From: Pirellulales bacterium
GTDB lineage: Bacteria; Planctomycetota; Planctomycetia; Pirellulales; JALHPA01
Direction of reading: 5' to 3'
Assembly: GCA_033762255.1 (NCBI GenBank)
Contig: JANRLT010000034.1
Location: 1-64,000 of the forward strand
Length of the DNA: 64,000 bases
Shown here: positions 34,231 to 43,100 of the stretch, piece by piece
Numbering within the stretch: position 1 is the stretch's first letter
How the letters are laid out: every line of letters begins with the position of its first letter
Notes under the pieces: model-generated
The model's database searches: none
The model's input: only the letters and a program-made list of their open reading frames with translations
What the model was told of the DNA's origin: nothing
Position numbers and translations under genes: made by a program

Positions 34231-35100
34231 ATGCAACTTGCCTTTTCCAGTAATGCGTATCTGCATTTTTCGATAGAGGACACGATCGCCAAAATTGCGG
34301 AGCTGGGTTACGCGGGGCTGGAGATTTTGGCGGATGTGCCGCATGCCTGGCCGGCGGGCTTGTTGCCAGAGCGGCGGGAGTCGATCCGCCGCGCGTTGGA
34401 ACGCCACCAATTGCAAATATCCAATGTGAACGCGTTTATGATGAACGCGGTCGCGGACCCGCGGCAACCGTATTGGCATCCTGGCTGGACCGACCCCGAT
34501 CCGCATTACCGGGCCATTCGCCGCGAACATACCAAGCGCGCCTTGCGCCTGGCGGCGGAACTGGGCGCCCCCAACCTGACCACCGAGCCGGGGGGGCATT
34601 TGCAGCCGGGCCAAACGCGGGCCGAGGCGGGGCAAATCTTTTATGATGAATTCATGCCCTGTGTGGAGGTCGCTGAAGAGGTCGGGGTAAAACTGCTGAT
34701 CGAGCCTGAGCCGGAATTGTTTATCGAAAAATTTGGCGAATACCTGGATTTTATGCAGCGGGTGGATTCCCGCATGGTGGGACTAAATTTTGACATCGGC
34801 CACGCCTACTGCGTCGGCGAAGATCCCGAAAACTGGGTCGCGGCCATGGCTCCCCACACCGTGCATTACCACTTTGAGGATATCGCCCCCACCCGCGTGC
34901 ACAAACATTTGATCCCCGGGCATGGCGCGATTGACTTTGCCACGACGATGCTGGCCATTCAAAAAACCGGTTACACCGGCTGGATCACCGTAGAGTTGTA
35001 CCCTTATATTCAAAATCCCGACGATGCCGCCCGCGCGGCCCACGCTTATTTGACGCGCGTGGCCCAGGAGGCGGGCGTTTCGTTGCAAACACGTGGTTAA
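34231..35100 (+). CDS. sugar phosphate isomerase/epimerase (TIM barrel)
   Basis: 289 residues. Xylose-isomerase-like TIM barrel: MQLAFSSNAYLHFSIEDTIA, ELGYAGLEILADVPHAW, LQISNVNAFMM, AAELGAPNLTTEPGGH, VKLLIEPEPELFIEKF (metal Glu), VGLNFDIGHAYCVGED (Asp/His), VHYHFEDIAPTRVHKHLIP (His, Asp) and WITVELYPYI (Glu). All four expected metal ligands are visible, so an active isomerase or epimerase is likely. The HxG-G/A-I-D-F segment (PGHGAIDF) is typical. No signal peptide. It is followed 47 bp later by the guanine deaminase gene on the same strand; the two may be co-transcribed, though no shared pathway is obvious. Confidence 0.87.
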   Translation: MQLAFSSNAYLHFSIEDTIAKIAELGYAGLEILADVPHAWPAGLLPERRESIRRALERHQLQISNVNAFMMNAVADPRQPYWHPGWTDPDPHYRAIRREHTKRALRLAAELGAPNLTTEPGGHLQPGQTRAEAGQIFYDEFMPCVEVAEEVGVKLLIEPEPELFIEKFGEYLDFMQRVDSRMVGLNFDIGHAYCVGEDPENWVAAMAPHTVHYHFEDIAPTRVHKHLIPGHGAIDFATTMLAIQKTGYTGWITVELYPYIQNPDDAARAAHAYLTRVAQEAGVSLQTRG

Positions 35101-35147
35101 GCCAAAACCCCTTTGGCCATCAATTGCCGTCTTAATTCTACCTTTAG

Positions 35148-36482
35148 ATGATTATCGCCGGGCAGCTTTTATTGCCGTCTGTCGGCGACACCTGCCAGCT
35201 TTTGCCAGGTTGGCTGCGCGTGGAAAAGGGGATGATCACCCAGGTGCAAACGGGCCACATTCCCCCATCCGCCGACTTGGGGGGAGAAGCTTATTTGATC
35301 ACGCCCGGTTTTGTGGATGCGCATGTGCATCTGCCGCAATTTCCGGTCATGGGGCATGACGGGGGGACCCTGCTGGATTGGCTAGAGCAAAGTGTCTTTC
35401 CCGAGGAAGCCCGCTGGCGGGATCCCGGCTATGCCGCGGAGCGTTCGCAAACAGTGCTCCGGCAAATGCTCTCGTATGGCACGACCAGTTGTTGCGCTTA
35501 TGCCACGGTGCACGCCGCGGGGGCGGCCGCCGCGCTGGAATGCTTTGCCGCGGCTGGGGTGCGGGCGGGAATCGGACAGGTGCTCATGGACCGGCTGGCT
35601 CCGCCAGAGTTGCTTTGCCCCGTTGATCAACAGTTGGCCGAAACCCGCGCTCTGTGCCAACGCTATCCCCGGCGGCAATTGGCTAATCCGACGGTCATTC
35701 ACCGCGTGGAAGCGGTCGTGACGCCACGCTTTGCGCTTTCTTGCACCGATGGACTACTCCACGGAGCGGGAGAAATTGCCCGGCAGACCGGGGCGCTCGC
35801 ACAAACCCATTTGGCCGAAAATCTGGCCGAATGCCAGGCCGTGGCCCGGCTCTTTCCAGGTATGACTTATACCGAGGTGTACGCCCGCGCGGGACTCCTG
35901 GGTCCGCGGACGTTGCTCGCCCACGGTATCCATTTAAGCCAAACCGAGCGCGGCCTGCTCCGTCGGCACGGGGGGACGATTGTGCATTGTCCGACGGCAA
36001 ATAACTTTTTAATGTCGGGAATCATGCCCCGGGATCAATGGCTGGCGGAAAGCCTCCCCCTGGCCCTGGGTAGCGATATCGGCGCGGGAACAGAACGGAG
36101 CCTGGTGCGGGTGGCGCGGGCCAAAATAGAAACCGCCAAGAACCATAGTTTACGCGGACAAAATCCTGGAAAAAGCGGTGAAGTGTATTGTTCGCCACAA
36201 ACCACGCCGATTGTTCAGCCTGGGCCAGCCCCCGTTGCCTCGGAGCATCATCCCACCCCCGCCCATGCCTGGTGGCAGATCACCGCGGGAAATGCGGCGC
36301 GTCTGGGTTGGGAGGATGTAGGCAGGCTATGCGCGGGAAGCGCGGGAGATGTGCTGGTCATCCGGCCGGATGCGGACTGGCTATCCGCGCCGCAGCCTTT
36401 GGGCTACGCGCTTTTTGCCTGGGACGACCGCTGGCTGCGACAGACGGTAGTGGCGGGCCGGGTGGCATGGAGCGCGGCTTAA
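35148..36482 (+). CDS. guaD: guanine deaminase-like amidohydrolase
   Basis: 444 residues. The metal-dependent amidohydrolase barrel has all signature ligands: PGFVDAHVHLPQ (His-x-His), LAQTHLAENLAE (His), LLAHGIHLS (His) and ALGSDIGAGTERSLVR (Asp). Two segments point to guanine deaminase within the superfamily: the early HLPQF-x(9)-LLDWLEQSVFPEEARW, equivalent to the L-x-W-L-x-x-x-x-F-P-x-E segment, and HCPTANNFLMSG (compare H-C-P-T-S-N-x-x-L-x-S-G). The expected reaction is guanine to xanthine plus ammonia in purine salvage or catabolism. A Pro-rich loop of ~35 residues around 335-370 (GEVYCSPQTTPIVQPGPAPV) looks like an insertion relative to typical GuaD. Other S-triazine-hydrolase-type deaminases are the main alternative. 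Confidence 0.82.
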   Translation: MIIAGQLLLPSVGDTCQLLPGWLRVEKGMITQVQTGHIPPSADLGGEAYLITPGFVDAHVHLPQFPVMGHDGGTLLDWLEQSVFPEEARWRDPGYAAERSQTVLRQMLSYGTTSCCAYATVHAAGAAAALECFAAAGVRAGIGQVLMDRLAPPELLCPVDQQLAETRALCQRYPRRQLANPTVIHRVEAVVTPRFALSCTDGLLHGAGEIARQTGALAQTHLAENLAECQAVARLFPGMTYTEVYARAGLLGPRTLLAHGIHLSQTERGLLRRHGGTIVHCPTANNFLMSGIMPRDQWLAESLPLALGSDIGAGTERSLVRVARAKIETAKNHSLRGQNPGKSGEVYCSPQTTPIVQPGPAPVASEHHPTPAHAWWQITAGNAARLGWEDVGRLCAGSAGDVLVIRPDADWLSAPQPLGYALFAWDDRWLRQTVVAGRVAWSAA

Positions 36483-36503
36483 TTTCGCCGCGTCCGCCAG
36501 AGC

Positions 36504-36563
36504 AGGGTCGAGGGGGCAGGGGATAGGGGGTGAGGGACGAGGAAAGAGGGATGAGGGGGCAGG
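36504..36563 (+). repeat. purine-rich tract at the 3' end of the guaD-like gene
   Basis: About 60 bp of almost pure G/A (GGGGGTGAGGGACGAGG-type units) begins 22 bp past the stop codon. On the coding strand it resembles the tracts downstream of the minus-strand genes ending at 12054 and 15406. Confidence 0.45.
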
Positions 36564-36598
36564 ATTTTAGCCCGCCGGGTCAGCCAGGGAACTTAGCG

Positions 36599-36741
36599 GT
36601 TATCACGGTTTGGCACAGCCTACCAGTGTCGCTGGCGACCAGAGGGACTTAAACGGGTAATGAACATTGATGAAGGTTCATCCTGCGATCTATTTCCCCT
36701 TGCGGCTGCGTCGCTCCGATTAACAAACAGGGCAATCCGCG
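36599..36741 (+). repeat. dispersed ~145-bp repeat, copy B
   Basis: It shares long identical blocks with copies C and D: TTGGCACAGCCTACCAGTGT, CGCTGGCGACCAG, GGGACTTAAACGGGTAATGA, AC-x-TTGATGAAGGTTCA, CTGCGATCTATTTCCC and CTTGCGGCTGCG, ending in GGGCAATCCGCG. CCAGTGTCGCTGG can form a small stem. It lies between the guaD-like gene and the sialidase-like gene. Confidence 0.8.
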
Positions 36742-36936
36742 TATCAACCTCCTAATAAAGTCCTTGTTGTTTGGTTCATTTGGTTGAATAATAAGAGAGT
36801 TCCAATAAATGCCGAATCTGGCTTCGTGCCAGGGCGCGAAACATGAGTTGATTCCGGTTTAATGGCTCGCCGAACCTTCCCCTGTTCTCCCGGTGTGGCG
36901 GAGCTTATGCCGGATCAAGATACCTTAAGGAGCTTT

Positions 36937-38130
36937 ATGATGCTCGCGTGTCGGATCCCCTTAATTTTGCTTTTTGTCATTCCCTTCGCAGCAGTGTTGG
37001 GCCAGCCAGGGTCGCCCACCTCATTGGTCTTGCCCTTGATCGACCTCGACAGCCATACACATCGTCAAGTTGTCGTGGACCGCGAGCCGGGAACATACCT
37101 TGGCCACCCGTCCACACTACTGCTCGAAGATGGCAAGACGATCTTGTGCGTTTACCCCAAGGGTCATGGGCGGGGGGCGATTATCTATAAACGGAGCGTC
37201 GACGGCGGAATGACATGGTCGGATCGGCTGCCAACACCCCAGAGTTGGGATACCTCGCTGGAGACACCGACGCTTCATCGCGTGGTCGACGCCACGGGGA
37301 GGAAACGCGTCATCTTGTTCAGCGGGCTGTATCCCGTGCGATTGGCGGTCAGCGAGGATGACGGGCAGAGCTGGTCGGAGTTAAAGCCGGTTGGAGATTG
37401 GGGGGGCATCGTCACGATGGCGTCCGTGATCGGCCTCAAAACGGGTCGCGGCCATTACCTCGCCCTGTTTCACGATGATGGGCGTTATTTTAAGAACGAG
37501 GGTAAGTCGACCGGCGTGTTCACGCTGTACCAGTCGCTCTCCCGGGATGGTGGCATAACCTGGGAGACACCGCGGGCAATCCACCAATCCGACCAGGTCC
37601 ACCTGTGCGAGCCGGGCGCATTGCGATCGCCGGACAATAAGCAAATAGCCGTGTTGCTTCGCGAGAACCGCCGTGGAAAAAATTCACACGTTATGTTCTC
37701 CGACGACGAGGGTCGGACATGGACACAACCCCGCGAAGTGCCAGGTTCCCTTACGGGGGATCGCCATGTCGCCAAATACGGTCCCGACGGTCGTCTGTTC
37801 ATTTCATTCCGTGATGCCCCCCCCAAGCACCTGACAAGCCAGACGGCCGGTGACTGGGTCGGCTGGGTGGGGACCTACGAGGACATCGCGACCAGCCGCG
37901 AAGGGGAGTACCGGGTCCGCCTAAAGGATAACCAGCATGGCTGGGACTGCGCCTACCCCGGCGTTGAGTTACTGTCGGACGGAATGTTTGTCGTAACAAC
38001 CTACGGGCATTGGACAGCGAAAGAGCCGCCGTACATCTTGAGCATGCGGTTTACCATGAGCGAGCTTGACGAACTGGCAAAGCTCAGTCTTCCAGCGCCA
38101 AAGTCTGGCCTACCCAACGAGACACGTTAG
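36937..38130 (+). CDS. exported sialidase-like (BNR/Asp-box) protein
   Basis: About 398 residues from ATG 36937 (or the adjacent ATG 36940), chosen because TTAAGGAGC lies 4-7 nt upstream; in-frame ATGs at 36862 and 36907 lack a ribosome site. Signal peptide MMLACRIPLILLFVIPFAAV, cut near LGQPG. A six-bladed sialidase-type propeller follows with Asp boxes S-x-D-x-G-x-T/S-W at KRSVDGGMTW, SEDDGQSW, SRDGGITW and SDDEGRTW. Conserved EPGALRSPD and FISFRDAPPK segments provide Glu and Arg candidates of the sialidase active site. Cleavage of sialic-acid-like or other exo-glycosidic bonds outside the cytoplasm is plausible, but the full Arg triad cannot be assigned by eye. The gene is bracketed by direct repeats B and C. 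Confidence 0.82.
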   Translation: MMLACRIPLILLFVIPFAAVLGQPGSPTSLVLPLIDLDSHTHRQVVVDREPGTYLGHPSTLLLEDGKTILCVYPKGHGRGAIIYKRSVDGGMTWSDRLPTPQSWDTSLETPTLHRVVDATGRKRVILFSGLYPVRLAVSEDDGQSWSELKPVGDWGGIVTMASVIGLKTGRGHYLALFHDDGRYFKNEGKSTGVFTLYQSLSRDGGITWETPRAIHQSDQVHLCEPGALRSPDNKQIAVLLRENRRGKNSHVMFSDDEGRTWTQPREVPGSLTGDRHVAKYGPDGRLFISFRDAPPKHLTSQTAGDWVGWVGTYEDIATSREGEYRVRLKDNQHGWDCAYPGVELLSDGMFVVTTYGHWTAKEPPYILSMRFTMSELDELAKLSLPAPKSGLPNETR

Positions 38131-38143
38131 GAAGTAGGTCAAA

Positions 38144-38312
38144 GGTTATCACCGTTTGGCACAGCCTACCAGTGTCGCTGGCGACCAGTGGGACTTAAAC
38201 GGGTAATGAACGTTGATGAAGGTTCAACCTGCGATCTATTTCCCGCTTGCGGCTGCCTGTGTTCCTGTTGCGGCAGCGCCGCCCGGGTTGATTAGCAAAC
38301 TGGGCCACCCGC
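38144..38312 (+). repeat. dispersed ~145-bp repeat, copy C
   Basis: Nearly identical to copy B for its first ~110 bp. It carries a short insertion (CTGTGTTCCTGTTGCGGCAG region) before the closing CGGGTTGATTAGCAAACTGG and CCACCCGCG blocks. It ends 6 bp from the stop of the minus-strand PEP-CTERM gene and starts 14 bp after the sialidase stop. Confidence 0.8.
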
Positions 38313-38317
38313 GACGC

Positions 38318-39505
38318 TCAGGCGTTCGACTTTCGCAGGCGAGTGACGGCCAGCGGGATCATTGGTAATAATGCCAGCAATAAAGATGAAGGTTCTGGCA
38401 CGCTAATGGGGGTCATCACGACTTCCGTTATCCCCGCCTCCATAAACGTCACACCGGTGACAAACGCTGTCGGATTAGTCGGATCGAGCATCTCACTGGG
38501 GTCGATGCCGCGAATGCTAAATTCAGAAATCCCATCGGGAACGAATGAGGTGAAGTCGAATTCAACACCGGCGGTCAAGGTAAACGCCAATGTTCCGAAT
38601 AGCAACTCAAACGTGTCGTCACCGCCCGGTAAGGCGCCGGGGATTAATACCGATCGAAAAGGGATGCTTGCGGATTCATAATCGTACCCGATAGCTATCA
38701 CCGGATCGATGTAGACGACGTCTTCTACTGTCCCTTCCGTGATGACATCAATCACAAAACCGCCATCCTCGGTCATCCCTGAGGGAAGGAGAGGAACGTC
38801 TGGCGAGGAGCCAGGAAGTGCGCCGTGTCCCCAAATAAAGCGAGCTGCGACCGAAGCAAAACCGTCCACTGCTCCGGCCGATCGACCGACCCCGGGAACA
38901 GCGATTGTAAGGGCGTGTTTTTGAGTAAAGTAAGGAGGTTCAAATGGATTGGTTAATGGTGTCTGGCCCGGGAAATTGAACTGTACGTCAATGACGCCAC
39001 CGTTGATTCCTTCGATAAATCGCAATCCTGACAATTCATCGTAAAAAACCACAGCTCCAGCGGAGTTCAATTGACTATTGCTGGCGAAGTAACGTACAAA
39101 CAAGCTGCCAGGCTCGGTGGTATTAAAAGAATAGACGAGGAAATTGCCGTTACCCCCATCCGATCCAATACTGTGACTGGTGCTCGCATTTGTAACACTA
39201 AAACCTGCACTCCATTCTCCCCACCAAAAAGGAGGTCCAAAATTGACGTAACTTCGAGCACTCGTCTCGAATCGTCCTTCTGACCGATCGATGAGACTCG
39301 ACGTTAGTCCAGCGCTGTCCCCGCCAAGACGGATCTGATTGGAAAAAGAATCTCCGTCGCTAATACCTGGATAAGCACCCACGTTTGGCAGCCAAATACT
39401 TGAACTATGGTTGATCTCCACCAGTTGATTCAGGAGTTCCGCTCGAAGTTCCAAAGGCGCAACCACAGTTGCAATTAAAATGATATATCCTGCAAAGGCC
39501 TTCAT
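38318..39505 (-). CDS. PEP-CTERM sorting-domain protein
   Basis: 395 residues from the ATG at 39505, fixed by AAGGAGCAAGCTA before MKAFAGYIILIATVVAPLEL, a signal peptide cut near LRAE; the frame is open upstream but without start context. The mature chain is beta-rich with no recognised catalytic motif. The C-terminus is a textbook PEP-CTERM tail: S-V-P-E-P-S-S, then a hydrophobic helix LLLALLPMIPLAV and basic TRLRKSNA. Such proteins are exported by Sec, anchored by the tail and processed by an exosortase, typically into an extracellular polysaccharide matrix. No exosortase is in the window. Repeats C and D lie immediately on both sides of the gene. Confidence 0.9.
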   Translation of the reverse strand: MKAFAGYIILIATVVAPLELRAELLNQLVEINHSSSIWLPNVGAYPGISDGDSFSNQIRLGGDSAGLTSSLIDRSEGRFETSARSYVNFGPPFWWGEWSAGFSVTNASTSHSIGSDGGNGNFLVYSFNTTEPGSLFVRYFASNSQLNSAGAVVFYDELSGLRFIEGINGGVIDVQFNFPGQTPLTNPFEPPYFTQKHALTIAVPGVGRSAGAVDGFASVAARFIWGHGALPGSSPDVPLLPSGMTEDGGFVIDVITEGTVEDVVYIDPVIAIGYDYESASIPFRSVLIPGALPGGDDTFELLFGTLAFTLTAGVEFDFTSFVPDGISEFSIRGIDPSEMLDPTNPTAFVTGVTFMEAGITEVVMTPISVPEPSSLLLALLPMIPLAVTRLRKSNA

Positions 39506-39678
39506 TAGCTTGCTCCTTGGGGGTAATCTCAACGTTAAACGTTCATGGATTTCGCCGCTCCCGCGCCTTTTGCGACAGAATTCTCTCGAAAATCCCATGA
39601 GATTGCTAAAGTAACACGACCCAATATACAGTTCAAGTATTTCAGCTTTGAAGTAAAGATTTTTAGCGGGTAGCCTCA

Positions 39679-39818
39679 GTTGGCACAGTCTACTGGTGTC
39701 ACGCAGTGACCAGTGGGACTTAAACGGGTAATGAACGTTGATGAAGGTTCAATCTGCGATCTATTTCCTCTTGCGGCTTTACTGCCCAGGTTGACAAACA
39801 AACTGGGGCACCCGCAGT
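39679..39818 (+). repeat. dispersed ~145-bp repeat, copy D
   Basis: The same block order as B and C: TTGGCACAGTCTACTGGTGT, CACGCAGTGACCAGTGGGAC, TTAAACGGGTAATGAACGTT, GATGAAGGTTCAA, CTGCGATCTATTTCC, CTTGCGGC, then CCCAGGTTGACAAACAAACT and GGGGCACCCGCAG. CTGGTGTCAC/GTGACCAG form a stem, and CCCAG/CTGGG forms a second one. Confidence 0.8.
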
Positions 39819-40176
39819 GTAACGGGGTAATATGAGGATATCGTGAGCGTGTGAAAACCTAAATGCAGGTATTCCATCTTGTATAATCCAAAATCAAAAA
39901 AACTCAAGAATTTATCATAAAAAGATTCGCGATCCCGGGCATCACGCTTTAGAATGCACAAGCCATGTGCCAGTTCAATGCTGTCATTTGGCCCGGGGGT
40001 TGAGATTTTCTTTTGCTATTTTCAGAATTTTCATGCGCGATATGCCTGCTTTTCGCGCCATAGGATACCGAGCGTTGTCCTCGTGGTAAAGCTCGCCACG
40101 GGCCCGCGAATCGCAGGGGGCCATTGCTGTTGACATCTATTCGAACGTGCAGTCCTTTTCCTAATAGTGTGCTAAA
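39819..40176. other. leader region of the giant gene, no other gene seen
   Basis: About 360 bp between repeat D and the start of the giant frame. A TTGACA at 40130 is not followed by a -10 at normal spacing. There is no Shine-Dalgarno in front of the ATG at 40177. A 60-codon minus-strand frame at 39779-39961 has no support. Confidence 0.4.
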
Positions 40177-43100
40177 ATGACGCGATTATCCACCCGACCA
40201 CGCTCGCGGCAGTTTCGCAAACATCGCGCGATCAGCGGGGTAATTCGTGATCATCTGCGGTTTGAACCGCTCGAAGAGCGCTGCCTGTTGGCGATTTCCG
40301 ACTTTTTATGGCGCGAGCAAGGCCCCGGTCCGATTACCGGCGGCCAGGTCGATGGCATCGCCGATTCACCGGTCGTCGGCGCTATTCACGATGTGCTGGC
40401 CGATCCAAATAATGCCAACACGCTCTATATCGCCTCGGTCAATGGCGGTATCTGGAAAACCACCAACGCCCTCTCCGGCAACCCCGTCTGGACGCCCCAG
40501 ACCGATTTTCTGCCGTCGCTGTCGGTGGGCGCGCTGGCCTTTGACACGGCGAACGCCCCGCGGCAAATCATTTTTGGCGGTGTCGCTCATCGCAGTTCCT
40601 TTGGCGAAACGGGGGGAACGCTCAACGGATTGTTGCGCACGTTCGATGGCGGCGCAAATTGGTCCGTCGCTCCCTTTCAAAACCCCTTCGGCGACAAACT
40701 GCTCACGGACAAACAGGTTGCCGGAATCGCCGCCCACGGTGGCCGAGTCGTGGTCGCCGTCAGCACCAGCAACACTTCTTCCAATATCAATGCCGGCGCG
40801 GGAATTTATCGTTCCACCGATTCCGGCGCGACCGGCCAAAAGCTCAGCGGAGAAATCAATCCCCTGACCGGCCAGGTGTTCCTTCCCAAGGGGCGGGCCA
40901 TGGACCTGGCGGTCGACCCCAACGACCCCAATGTGATTTACACCGTGCTCATCGACAACGACGCCGCGGGAACCAACAACGGTGTCTGGCGCTCGCTCAA
41001 CGGCGGCGTCGATTGGACGCGGATCAGTCCGAATTTTGTCAACACCGCCATCCATCCCGAAAATCAACCGGCAAAGACCGTCAATGTCGAATTCTCGGTC
41101 AGCCGCGCGGGAGGTCGCGAGACCATCTTTGTGGGCGTGATCAACGAAGGGCAGTTGACAAACCTATTCCAAGCCATCGCCCCCGCGGGGGCCGGCCAGC
41201 GAATCGACGTAGGAGACTGGGGCCTGCTCACACCGCCCGCCACCAACGAAGGAGGGGGCGGCTTTGGCCTGCAACCCCGCGTAAAATCTGGCGGTCAGGG
41301 GAAAGATCATTTTTCGATCCTGGCGGATCCGGATTTTGGCAATCTGGTGTATCTGGGAGGGGATCGGCAGCCGGGGAGCGTTGGCCAGCCAGGCAGCGGC
41401 GAGTCATTTCCCACGCCCAATTCCATCGGCGCAACGAACTTTACCGGCCGTTTATTTCGCGTGGATGCCAGTCAGCCCCCTGGTCCGGGGCAAGCGACCG
41501 CGCTCACGCATATTCCGGCGCGTGATCCGGCGCAGCCGCAGTTGCCCCTTTCGGCGCCGCATGCCGACAGCCGCGAATTGATCATCGTCACCGATCCCGG
41601 CACGGGCCAGAAGGTGCTCATCGAGGTGGATGACGGCGGTATTTATTTGCGCCGCAATCCCCGGGGTTTTGGCCAATGGGAATCGCTCAATGGCAACTTG
41701 CGCGTAAGCGAACTTCACTCGGTCGCTTGGGACGAGCATCAAAATGTGATCATCGCCGGTTTGCAGGACAACGGGACGGCCCGGCAACCTGGCCAGGGGA
41801 ACCCGGTCTGGCAAACACTCAACCAGGGGGACGGGGGCCGGGTGGTGGTCGATGCCAGCAACTCGGCGTTTTCCCGGCAGTTCACGTCCTCGCAGAATTT
41901 TGGCACGTATACCGAACGGCGGGTGGACAATCCCAACGTGCCGGGCGCGATCCCGGACGCGAATATTGTCCGGCCGCTGTCTGTGTTGAATGCCGGTGGC
42001 GCTCGGTTAAATACCAACTTTGACTCGACGTTGCAGTCTTATAGCATAGTCGCGCTCAACAGGGTCGATCCCAAACGGATGGCCTTTGGCACGGGTTTCT
42101 TGTACGAATCGTCAAACAATGGGGCCACGATCCGCTCCGTCGGCGGCCTGGTCAATTTCAATTCCGATGGGACCGACAACGATAATGACAAGTTGGTCGA
42201 CGAAGGGGACGAGTTCAAGCCGCAGAATCGGCTGGGGCTGGTCATCAACGGACTAGTCGCCGGCGGCGTCAAAAACGGCGTCGCCAACGCCGACGTCCTG
42301 TGGGCGGCCACGGGCATTGGCAACGTCTTTTTGCGGCAGTCCGGCACGGGTCTGCCCACCCAGGTCAGCGCCATCAATTTTGAAGGTCGGAGCAGCCGAA
42401 TTGTCGATTTGGTCGTCGACCCGACCGATTTTCACACGGCCGTGGTGGCCACCGACACCGATGTGTTCCTAACGCGCGACCGTGGGCAAAATTGGTTAAA
42501 CCTGACGCCGCAGGTCCAACCCACCTTTTTTGGCATCAAGTCGCTTGAGTTTATTAAGGGAACCGACTTTGACGTGATCGTAATGGGGGGCTTACAGGGG
42601 GTCCAGTTTACCACGACGGAAAACGAAGCCCAAAAGACATTTGCCTGGACCAAACTTGGCGGAGGCTTGCCCAATGCGGTGGTCCACGACCTGAATTATA
42701 ACGCCGCCGACGACACCCTGGTCGCCGGAACACTTGGTCGCGGCGCGTGGACGTTTCCCGACGCGCGGCTGCTGATCACGCATTCACCCAACGAGGTGTT
42801 CACGGGCGACATCCTACGGTTCCAGCCGGACGTGGCGGGCACGCAATTTGCGCTATTGAGTATCGAAGTATTGGGGACGGGCGGAGCGGCCAATCAGCGG
42901 TTAACGCTCAACGGTAACAACCCCCGCGGTGACCGCGAATTATCGTTGGGGGAAGGCGCCAATCGCAAGGTGTTCGGCCATGTCATATTTCCCGAACGAG
43001 TCGAAGGGGGCGCGAATACCTATTCCAACACGGGCCGATTCTTCTTGTCGCCGGGGACGCGCTCGGATCTATTTGGCGATACCGACCCCGCCAAACCCGG

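Noticed and set aside
36599-39818. Integron-like cassette array (repeats B, C, D as attC sites)
   Set aside because: The two enclosed genes are in opposite orientations, the repeats lack paired core sites of the GTTRRRY type at their ends, and no integrase is present. The bracketing remains interesting, but not as an integron.
40130-40166. Sigma-70 promoter for the giant gene (TTGACA at 40130)
   Set aside because: The nearest -10-like sequence (CTAATA at 40161) is 25 bp away, too far; at 17 bp the sequence is TCCTTT.
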